Origin: Diadophis punctatus similis
Taxonomy: Eukaryota > Chordata > Lepidosauria > Squamata > Dipsadidae
DNA length: 64,000 nt
Direction: 5' to 3'
Assembly: GCA_023053685.1 (NCBI GenBank)
Contig: JALIGW010000001.1
Location: 69,541,240 to 69,605,239, forward strand
Shown here: positions 27,101 through 39,100 of the stretch, piece by piece
How the letters are laid out: each line of letters starts with the position of its first letter
Position numbering within the stretch: the stretch's first letter is position 1
Made by a program: the position numbers and the translations under genes
Notes under the pieces: generated by a model
What the model was told of the DNA's origin: nothing
Databases searched by the model: none
The model's input: the letters and a program-made list of their open reading frames with translations, nothing else

Positions 27101-30100
27101 GATGGGAAGGATTTTCAAGATGACATAGATAACTTAGTCCAAGGAGCAGAGATTCCCCATCCCTGTTCTGAGAGATCTTTCCTTGAAGTTATTGACGGAA
27201 AAACACAAAAAGGAACTATTTTTGTAGCATCCTAACTGAGGTGTATAAGTATGCTATGGATGATATGCAGTAGTGGGTTCTAAAACCCTTTGCTACCGAT
27301 TCACGCGTGTGCATGCGCAGAAGCGTCCCGGGTGGGTGGGCAGAGCCTCCCGCCGCCAGCGCTACCGGTTCACAGAACCGGGCACAACTGGGAGCAACCC
27401 ACCACTGATGATATGTGATAATTTGAATATGAGATTTTAATTTTAATTTTAAGTCTCCTATCCGAATTTCCTCTCCAAAAATAGGCTGAATTTTACAGCT
27501 GTTCTTTGCCTTTCAGTAAAAAATGTTAATCTTTATACACATTTCAAGACAAAACATTAAGAATAATAAACATGAGAAACCTAATAACATTCCACTACTG
27601 AATTTTGAGGGAACTATGTAAAAAGCTATACAATGCTATTGTAGGAGATACAATTTCTCCAGAATATAATCAAGTATTTATATACTATATATTATAGGAC
27701 AAATATGACGCTGTGTACTGAAGGATGTGTTTAGAATTAAAATTTAAAATTTCCATCAGCTTACATACTCATTTTAAAACTCAAGTTTATTATTAGTGAA
27801 AAAATAAACTGATACCTATTAAAGAAACAACAGTTAAATAGTAAAGCATAACCATAAAAGCTCAGAGATTAAATACTCTGCTCAAAGTAGACATTAGATT
27901 TACAAAAAATATGCTGTAAGTTACAGCAAACTACATAAAAAAGCATCTATAAATATTAGATCATTTTTAAAGAAGGTATGACTATACTGTGATGAAGTAA
28001 ACAAAAAGATCTTTTTAAACTAACAAATAAAATTGGATTAAAAATCAGATTATGTAAGGAGAGATCTGAAACTCTACTCACCACTTTTGTGACTGCCATG
28101 ACTATGCTACAGTCATACATTAATCTAAAAAGTCTAATTGCATTGTCTACTCGGCTCCACTTACCGATTTCCAATGACAAAGTTATTATTGCAATGGATG
28201 CACTATCTATACTTGGATAGGACAATTTTTTTATGCCAGGAATTATATTGTACATTTGAAGAAAAATAAGAGGTATAATGGCTGGACTGATAATGTAGAT
28301 GAACCTATGTCATACTTGTGGCCTGGGTTTTCTATTTTGCTTTCGTGTTTTGGTGGGAGCATTTATTATTTTTTAAAATTATGTTAAATCTATTTCAGGG
28401 GTTTTCATGTGTTTCCCACTTCAAAATAGTTGGAAATTTGCACTGTTTTATTTTTTTGGTGGTTGTTGTTGGTGGTGGTTGTAGCAGCATAAAATTAGTT
28501 CAGAGGCAATGTGTAACCTATCTCTGGTTACATCTGCCAAGACTGTCTCCTATAAATTTATACAACTTAATTACTAATGCCATTTATAGGAGACTGTTAC
28601 CATGAAAAGACACATAAACTTCACAAAAATATATTCAGAAGACATTTTTTTCATGCTATCACTCAATAATAACTTCCATCTTTTTCAACTTCCTGCCCAG
28701 TTTTATTAATAACCGTGTATCTTTCTCCTGTAATATTTAATACTGGAAAATAAAGAGTGTTCTTTAAAGCAATTACCCATATAGCCTTTTTTTTCTACCA
28801 AAAAAAAGACATCAAGATATAATTACATTTTCTTGTTCTGATTTTAAAAGGTTGATTATTCTTCCAAATGAATAATTTTCAAATAATTACGTTTTTGTTT
28901 AATTTAAGCTAGAGTAATTTATAGGACAAATACCTGAATCCCATGCGGAAGTAATTTGTTCTTTTAAATCTTCAGATGCCATTAAACTTATGAAGTGTTC
29001 ACATCTGAAGGATATTTCTTTATTTATGAGCTGAAAAGCAAAATAACATTTACGTTATAAATATCTTTGGTTTTTATGTTTATGTTGCACATGTTATGGG
29101 AAGTAAAGTCTTTTAGAGAAGACCCAATCATTTAATAGCAAAACTATGCCAAGAAAAAAAAATCATAGCTTACCTTGTTTCTGGAGACAAGTGGCCTGTA
29201 ACCCAAAAACATAAGAAAATTAAAAATAAACATCATGTCTCACCAAAATATTCTTCGTAACAAACGTCATCAAAACTAGAGAACAAATCAGATCTGTTTT
29301 TTCCATGTTCTAATATTAGCACAGGGTTTTACAAGACTGAAATACTATCTATACCACCAGTTTTAAAGCACAGAGCCAGGGCATACCAATATTAATGGTA
29401 TTACTGTACAAACTGTCACTTGATGGCCCAGAAGGCAATAAAAATAGTGAAATGAATGTAAGATCTTGTAAGTGCCCTTACAGCTTGTGTTTATTTAAAA
29501 ATTTCAGCTTTACAAAAATTGCCCTAAAATGAAATCAACCAAGAAAAATTAGCCAAAGACTCTGAATTCTGATTTACTGTTTGGGTAAACTGCACAGAGA
29601 GAATATACTACTGGGCTTAATGACAGTTCATTCAGTGGCCATTCAAAATTACCAAGGATGATGAACAAAGGGACTTATGACCCAAATTATGGCTGTTGCA
29701 GTGCCCCTGTGATTATGATTTGGGCATTTGGCAACCCATTTACACTTACGGATGGCTGCCAAGTTCCCTGCGATCATGTGATTGCCACTTGAAATCTTCT
29801 CTTTCCCAGAAAATCAATGGCCAAACCACTGCTGCCTGCCAAGAGGACTCCCTCTCATTTCTGGGAAGTGGCTGAAAACAGTCCCAAAATTCAAGCAGGA
29901 TTTTGGCACAGAATATTTGCAGAATGGGTTGTTTGCAACCAGTCCCAAAAAACAAGAGGGAACTCTCTTCTCTATGGGGGCTGACTGAAAAAGGTCCATT
30001 TTGAAATCCAAGCAGGATTTGTAGCCCCAGAGTGGAGAGTCAGTGTGGTAAGGTAAAGAACTGAAAGGTCCCTTGGGATGGGGGAGGCCCTGGTGTGCTG

Positions 30101-33100
30101 CCCCACTCACTCACACACAGAAGTGTGGTTTAGAGAGTTTATTAATGGTCTATTAATATTCCCCAGTAATTCCCTTTACCCAGCCTCAGAATTGTCCCAA
30201 ATAAATCCAGTCACAAGCAGGCCAAGATTAGCTCACAAGGCAATTGTCAATAGTCCATAAAACAATGGAAAATCGCTCCAACAAATAAGTCCACCAAACA
30301 AACTTAAATCCACCAGGTGAAACTGAAATACACACACAAAAGCTCACTTGGCAAGAGAAGTTCAGAATATCCAAGGCACAAAGTCAAACAGGAAGCAAGA
30401 GGATCAAATACACACAGCTAGAAACCCAACACGTTGTTCCCAGCAACGCTTCCCTCTGCCTGCCGTGATAAGTAGTTTTCCAGTGCAGCCCATCAAGATG
30501 GGTGGGGCTTCTCCCGAGTAATCTGGCAGATCTCCCTTGCTCTTATCTTTTCTCTGCCCGGTGTGCTTTCAGATCCACCACGTAAGGCAGCTCCTCCTCC
30601 TCCTCACTGACGGTCCATCCCTGCAAGCTGTCCCTAGCCGAAGCTTCCCATAAATCTCTTTCAGCCGGCTACTCAGAGTCATTAATTAACCTAGTTCCTG
30701 ACATGCCAGGAATGAGCTCATCCTCCTTTGAGCTGACCTCCAAGGAAGAATCCGAGGAGTCGTCCAAGGGAGACATCACTTGGACAACTGGTGCATGCCA
30801 CACACAAGTGTCTCCCTACTCAGTTGCTGAAAATCCTGCTTGGATTTTGGCAGGGAGGATTTAGCTCCAGAGCAGAGAGGCAGCACAGTAAGATACAGTA
30901 AGGAGTGCAAGGTGCCTCGGGGGGGGGGGGGAGGAATGGTGGAGGCCTGGTACAAGCCACATGTGAGGGTTTCTCTGCTTAAGAGTTGAAAACCCTAATT
31001 GGATTTTGACAGGGAGGGTTCTCAGCTCCTGAGTAAAGACACCATCATGCGCAGCCTGTACTGGGCCTCCCAGAGTTTCTCCCACCCTCCTGAGGCTCTA
31101 CACACTTCTTACCTAGGATGCCATTTGCTTAACAACCTGCAAGATAATTTAACAACTGCAATTGGGAGTGCCAAGACTGCAGTTGTTGAGTAAAGTGATT
31201 ACGTGATATCACATTTAATGACAGTTTCACTCAGTGATGGAGATCCCAATCCCAATTGTGTTTGTTAAACAAGGACTAAATGTACAGTGTATTGCAAACA
31301 GCAAGACTATTTGGCATCTTGAGCAGGAGAGAATTTTGCACCACCATTTCCTATAGTTCCTTCTTGTATTTTATACCATTCATGTTTTTATGAACAAAGT
31401 AAAAATATATGGCCAATAAATGACAAAATATCATACACCTGTTGACTTCATGGAAACATGGGCAAGGTGATATAAAATGCAATCCACTGCTGCATTATCA
31501 GTCTTGTGTGCAACAAAATACAGTTTCTTCTAGCCACCGCCCTACACATTTACTCTGATATCTTATCTTTGTATGTTTCCTCTTCCTTTAAGGAGCTCAG
31601 ACTGCAGTTCTTTCAAGCAAGTCAGTGAAACAGGATCAGCAGAGAGATATGGTGAAGGATTACACAGTGAGTTACATTTATTTATTTATTTATTTATTAG
31701 TGACATTTATATACCGCCTCACAGTGCAAGCACTCTCTAAGCGGTTTACACCAGTAAGCAATGTATATATTTACATTGCCCCCAACAATCTGGTCCTCAT
31801 TTTACCTACCTCGGAAGGATGGAAGGCTGAGTCAACCTTGAGCCGGTGAGATTTGAACCGCTGACCTGCAGATCAGTGTCAGCTAATGTGGCCTGCAGTA
31901 CCTGCCTCTAACCGCTGCGCCACCTTGGCTCATATGCTGATAGGATAACTGAACCCAGGGCTCTGTAATCCAAAAATCTCATCACTATTCCAGAATGTTT
32001 ATAAAACACTGCTCCTACATTGGCCCAAGTATGGCAAGGAATTTCAAATATATTGCATGGCTTGGGTTATCTATTGAATCCTCAGATTTGAAAAATGAAA
32101 ATCAGAAGAATGTTAAATAGAATCGTGTTGCTGAATCTTATCACAATTTCAATCGATTACCTGTTTATTTATTTTTAAATTTGCCTTCTTCTAAGAAATT
32201 AATATCAATACATCTAATTCCTTCTTTCCATGCAAAAGAGATTGAGGACTGGAGTACCTAAATGTAAAACCAATATGTTCAAGTGGAGGCTCTTAGTGGG
32301 TAACAACATACTGTGTGAATGTGGAAAGACGCAGAGCTCGGCCCATCCACTAGCATATCAGCTACTACCAAAAATATGTATCAATAATGACTTATTTTTG
32401 GCCAATGACGAAGCCAAGAAGGTGGCTTCATTCTGGCAGTCTAAAGTTTGATCTAGCCACAGAAGAAGAAGCTGCAACATTTTTAAATTTAATCCAAGAA
32501 AAAAAGATTGAAGTACAGTAGATAATGTCCAAAATCCCTTCCAATTGATGATTTTATAATCCAAGAGCTTCTGCTTATATTTTAACAAAGTTGTAATCAA
32601 ATGTTCAGTGTCTTTTATAAGGATGCCAGCATTTCTAGCCTTGAAAACTACTATCAATATACAGATAGTCCTTTAGTTACAACCCTTTGGTTTAGCGTCC
32701 ATTAGAAATTACAGCAGTGCTGAATGAATGGCATTTATGCCCAATCCCCAAAATTATGACTGTTATAGTACCCTTGTGGACACGTATCAAAATTCAAGAT
32801 ACACTTGGTCTGGCCTTGAGGTAGCAGCTGGCTACACCAAGCCTTCTGCCCAAGGCTGCTCATGCTGTTCTCCAAATAGCACAGGATGTTCTCATAATGC
32901 TTTGAAAGACTTCTGAGGCCTTCTAAAACCTTACAAGAAAGCTGCTTACTCTGTTCTCTAAAATGCATAGGCCATTCTCACGATGCTTCAGAAAAACCTT
33001 CAGAAAGGTTCTTCCTGCTCTGAACAGCCCTATCTCATGCTTTGCCATCTTATAATCAGTTCTGTAGAGTATACCAGAAAGTTAAAGAAAATCTAAGTCA

Positions 33101-36100
33101 GAGTCAAAAAAGGCAGTAGCAAATTACTTCTCTACAATTGTCAGGAAAACCACATGGTTCTAATGACATAACAACCAGTAAGTGACTTGACTTAAGGTTA
33201 TCTTTATCTTTATTTATTTAATAGAACAATGGTCTGCAAATATAGGACAAGCAAAATAAAAAAAAGATATTTAATCTGAAAATTAATTTTATTATTGTCT
33301 TGAACACCTTTGTGCAGTGTCACTAAATGGCAAGCTATTTTCTATATACTGTATAACTTTAATACCAATATATATTACTAGTAGCTGGATACCTGTGCTT
33401 CGCTATGAAACTATGTGATTGGGCTTGATAAATTGACAGTTAAAGCTTGAAACTTAATCAGTAGTTACGATCGGGCTTGATACATTGACACCTAAAGCTT
33501 GAAAATTTATGTAGAATGTGTAACTCCTTAGCATCAGAGCGTGTTAATATAAGGCAACTGGCAGTTGGAACAGAGTTCTTTTCAGGTGGGGAAGGGGAGT
33601 AGAATGTCTAAACTCCCAGCCCGCAGGCCAGATGAGTCACACGCTGGCCACGCCCAGTTTAGCGAAGGGGTAGCATCAGAGCGTATTTATATAAAGCAAC
33701 TGGCAGTTGGAACAGTTTCTTTTCAGGTGGGGAGGGGGGAGTAGAACATCCAACTCCTTAGCATCAGAGCATGTTAATATAATACTGTATAAGAAATACT
33801 AATGATCTGATGGTCATTTCAAAAAATCCTTTCTTGCGAGCACCTAGAAACCAAGAGGAACATACGTGCCAAGTTTCAAGTTTGTAGGCTTTACAGTTCT
33901 GGAGATTTCGTGATGAGTGAGTGGTATTTGGCTTTTATATTTATAGATTACAAGGAAGTGCTGCTGCTCCAAGGGCGAAAAATATGCAAATTAAGAGTTC
34001 ACTGGACATATCCAACTTTTGGATGTAGAAGAATTATCACATGTAGAACTAACTGTGAAAAAATGTTGACTAATACTGTATAATTTTATTACATACAAAT
34101 AATGTTCATCACTTACTCTTGATGAGATGTGCAAAATTCAGCAAGTTTGTCTAGCTCTTCATTATTCAGTTCTTTAGAAGAATTCTTTAGATTTGGAACC
34201 TCACTGCACTGTGTTGCTTTCCATTTTGTTTCTATTAACAACACACATGTATGTTAAAAAATGAACTATTTAATATTTCAGAAATATAAATTCTAAAAAA
34301 ACAAAAAAAACCCCAAATATTATAGTACAGGGGTCTCCAACCTTGGCAACTTTAAGACTTGTGGACTTTAACTCCCAGAATTCCTCAGAATTTTGAGAAA
34401 TTCTGGGTTAAAGTCCACAAGTCTTAAAGTTGCCAAGGTTGGAGACCCATATTATAGTAGGTCTCTAATCATCAAAGCAGAACAATAAAAAATGATGCCT
34501 TCTTTTATGAAAATGTTATGGGATTTTCCCCATCCCAGTAAATGTTCGTTCAATGTGCTCAAAAAGTTATAACACAGTATATTTTTGAGTATTGTTTGTC
34601 TAATCAGAATTTCTCATTCATTAATAAGATTTAGGTGAAGTCCTAGTCATAGAACACAATGTAGGCAATTATCTGGCTGGGCTCATAACCTCCCTGTAAT
34701 CAATGTATTATAATAGAAAATGAAGACATTTCTCAAGTTTTATCAGACATACAAGTTTCCACTATATAACATACTGTACTTACCCCACTGCTGCTGAAGG
34801 GAAGAGAGATTTGCAAGTAATTGCTTGTGATACAACTGTTCAAGCCGAATGAACTTCATTGCTTTCTCATCTAAATGGAAAATAAAGGAAAATACAGACA
34901 CGGACTGCCACTCATAGATACGTTTTCAAACTAGCACCACTTTTGTGATAGAAGGAAAATTTGATGTGGACGCAGACAAGTTTTTCAGTAGTGCTGATTA
35001 GGCTTTGAAGCTGATAGGCAACACTCAGTTTGCAAGTCCTAGATCAGCAATACTGACAATTGCTTCTTCTTTGGATATGCATATGATCGTGATAGTTCTG
35101 GCTGTTTAGGCACATGAAAAGCACAATAAAGGAAAACAAGGCTTCTTAGTCATAATAAAATTGATTATAGCAATAGCACTTAGACTTACGGTATATACCA
35201 CTTCACAGTGCTTTAGATCCCTCTCTAAGCAGTTTACAGAGTTTACATATTGCCCCCAACAATCTGAGTCCTCATTTTAACGACCTCGGAAGGATGGAAG
35301 GCTGAGTCAACCTTGAGCCAGTGAGATTCGAACTGCTGAACTGCCGGCAGCCAGCAAAAGTAGCCTGCAGTACTGCATTCTAACCACTGCGCCTCCATGG
35401 CTCTTATTATTATGACAAATTCTGTAGAATGAGAATGCCATGGTGGTTGCTGACTTTGTTGTTTCATATATAGCAATGGTCTGGAACAGTCACAAGCTCA
35501 TTTAGCTCCTGTAAATGTAGCTTGCAATAATTCCTAACACTCTTCTATCAGATACCTGAAGGCAGAGGAAACATTTTGTAAATGAGCATAACCATTGATT
35601 AAGGCATTTAAGGTCACAGCCTTTAAGTGTGAAGAATCACCATTGGTTCCACTTTCAACTGAAAGAGTCAACAGGAATGAATAAAGTCCTTAATTTTACT
35701 CTTCCAAGAAGTGCAGAGAAGACTCTTAAAACATACTGCTATGACAGTCAAAAAAGTGAGGGGACGGTGAGGGGCAAACTTTTGAGCATGTGCAATGGAG
35801 CAACCTTCCTGACAAAAATCTCCAAGACAAAGGCTTTGAATATATATAAAACACATATATGTGTTGAGATATAGAACAGGATATGGAATGATTAATTATA
35901 TGGCCTGTGAATTTAAATTTAACAGAAAGTATTGTATTCTGCAGTAGTGTGTCTAGAAACAGGATGATAAGAAGTGCAGCAAAAAAAAAATCTTGCTACC
36001 ACAATGAAAGAAGGATCAAATCTTTAAACATGAAACACTTTCTAAACATACAAGGTTTACACTGTGCCTTCTTGAATACCATGTCTACATATATTTCAGA

Positions 36101-39100
36101 AAATTAGTATGTACATATATCTCCCCTCTAGTATTAATAAACAAGAATAAGAATAAGTGCAAGAAGAATTTTGGTTTTATTGAACTGTACTTGAAGGTCC
36201 ACGGCTATATGTTTGTATTTTGATATCAGACCACAGTCCATGTTGTATTTTTTAAAAAGGATACATTCTCCATCTTGAAAATAAGTTTCAGCAATCTGCA
36301 AAGAAAGAAAAGGGGGAAAAAGTTTTATATATATTTATTATATTTTATACCTGCCTATAGGGAACATAAAATTCATGACGTACTAAAAAATTATACAGGC
36401 TTAAAAAATGAAACTATTAAGATACCCGGCACACTAAAAAAAAATGCAGATGCCAGATATAGTCAATAGGGACATTCAGAAGAGCACTGCCTTATGTATC
36501 ACCCATCCACCTAACCAAGTGCTGTTTCCTTTAATGCATCACACTTTGCTTTTTTATTACGGGTATTATTTTGAACTACAGACATATTTGGACCAGTGAG
36601 ATTGTATAAAGAGCTCACTCACACAAAAGCCACCGTACTGATCAATTTATCACATTTTGAATTAAAACTCTTAGGATGTTTTGTTATCTCTATGGGATCT
36701 TTGTGCAGCTTAACTATAGATAAATATTATACAAGAGTTTGGTACTTCGCAACATGTCAGCTGTTATTATTAATTTAATTACAAAACTTTTTTTAAAAAA
36801 CAGCAAGTAGGGCAGGGAGCCTAGAGAGCACAAATGAAAGTGCATAGGAGTAGCATGTTACCTATGCCTGATCTCTTAGGAAGTGTAATAATTCTTTAGC
36901 ATTCAAGTAGAGCTGATATCTGCCACTTGATTCTGTTAACAGAAGTGATGGGGAATGAAACTGAAAACCTAAGTATAGAATACACACATTGCTCTGAGCA
37001 CTACATTCAGATTCTAATAAGACAGTATTTAAAATTACGTGCAGAGATTTTACTTATATATTTTGAAATCAATGTGATAAACACTATCAACAATATGAAA
37101 AAACAAGTAAGCAACATCTTCTTACTACCTGGTGCAGGAACAGGGGAAGCACGTTTGAATCCATTTGCTTAGATTCTCCTTGAAGGAGAGAGAAGAGGAA
37201 TTGTAAAGTTTGAGCTGGTTCTTTCAGAGGATGGCTTGAATTTGTCTTGTTTCCATCTGCCCCTTGCACATAAGATACTGCTGTAAAGTCAGCTTTCTCT
37301 TGTTTGACTGCAGAAATATTAAGAGAAATAATTGTTTTTTTTCTTTTAAGAAAACATAATGTCAGAAAAAACATATAGTACCCCAGATAATTTCAAATTT
37401 GATACATAGATCTGCTGACAGAAACTTTTGTCTCCTTTCAACCCCTGAAGTTATTCTAGATGGTCAGTTTCCCAGGATATGACCCAAAAAGTCACAATGG
37501 AAAATCAAATCTTTCTTTCTCATTGCCTCCTGAGTGTTTGGTGTGTCTCCCTTTCCAATGCGGTTCATGCAGTAAATCCGCGTTTTTCCTGCAGATTCTA
37601 CGCCCCACAGGAGATGGTTCATAAGGGCTGTAATGGTGAGTGTGGGGCAAAAAAAGCCCCGTTATGTAAGTAAGTATGATTGTCCTTCAGATTCAAAGAA
37701 GACATGCTGTTATGCATATCAGCTCTACTTGAATGCTGAAGAATTACTACACTCGCACCCAAAGGTGGCTCTGCAGCCAGGATGTGCTAATGAATTAGAT
37801 TTGGGCTGATACGATTTGCAGATGAATTGTAGATGAAGATAAATTGCACAACAAAAACCTGTGTGTGATGGAGTTCTAAGTGGAACAGCTGTTGCACAGG
37901 GACACTCCCAATCTTTTGGCAGAAGAGATCTTAATCCAGTGGCACGGTGAAACATTACAGCTGGAGACTTGCCCTGCTGCAGTGGGTGACCAAGACATCT
38001 AAGCCTCTTGTGCTCCACAATGCCTGCTGGACTTGCCTCCTTGACTGTTGATCAGTCTCCTCCAATCAATCTGCCAGGGCCAGACTTCACTTGCTCTATC
38101 TCACCCAGAGTTGAAGACCTATTAGCTACTTTCACCTGGTTTGGCTCATCTGCCGAGACAGTTTACTGGGGTCTGGCCACTGCATGTACAGTATACAGCT
38201 GCTTGGAGCTACAGGTAAGAGCTAAGCACTAGGTAGGGATCAAGCAGGTCTAGTATTGTGATACAAGCATCTCTAGTTTCAATACTGTTTCTTATTATCC
38301 CTAACACACAGCTGACTTTTTTTTTACAGTGGATACACACTGTGTCAACTCCTTCATTAGATTGTTTACCATTACTTCAACATCTCTTTCCTCATCTGTC
38401 ACTGTTAGTTCAGGTCTCATTAGTTTGTAGCAATTTGTAGGATTTTTAACACCAATGTGCATCACTTTACCCTTGCTCTTGCTGAATGACATTTGCTATT
38501 TTGATGCCCGCTCCCCTAATTTGCAGAAATCCCTTTGGAGCTCTTCACAGTCCCTTATTGTTTTACCACTCTAAACAATTTAGTGGCATCAGCAAACCTG
38601 ACTATTTCACTAGTCATGTCCAGTTCCAGATAATTTATAAATGCGTTAAAAAGCACCAACCCTAAGACAGAAGAACCCTGACAGACCTAACTGGCTACAT
38701 ATCTCCTTTGTGAGAAATTTTATTCCTTATCTTTCTGTTCTATTCTTTAACCCACTGTTCATCCACAAGAGGACCTGCCCTTTTATTCCATTGAGTTTAG
38801 GACTAGTGATTGAGAACTGTTAAGATTAAAGACATGGTGGTTCTATTGATAAAGATGAATTGGGTACGTGGAGTGATAGTGAAGTAGTTGCTCTTCCTTG
38901 TGAGAGATAAGAGGATTCTGCAAGCCTTTGCCTTGACAGTAATTAGGTTTTAGACATCTACTGGCCTGAGTGAGAGTGGGATCTGATTGGAAGAAGAGGA
39001 GAATGCGTAATGAGTATCGAATTTGGGTGGTAGCTTGTAATGATATGTGGGAATGAGCTTGGGAGGCAGGAGGATGAACTGTAAATCTGGTTTTTGAAGT

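Noticed and set aside
37725..38232. Frames on both strands (97 and 74 codons) that look fairly ordinary in composition
   Set aside because: No homology recognised and no consistent splice borders joined to CNST; one overlaps the inverted-repeat arm. Left uncalled.
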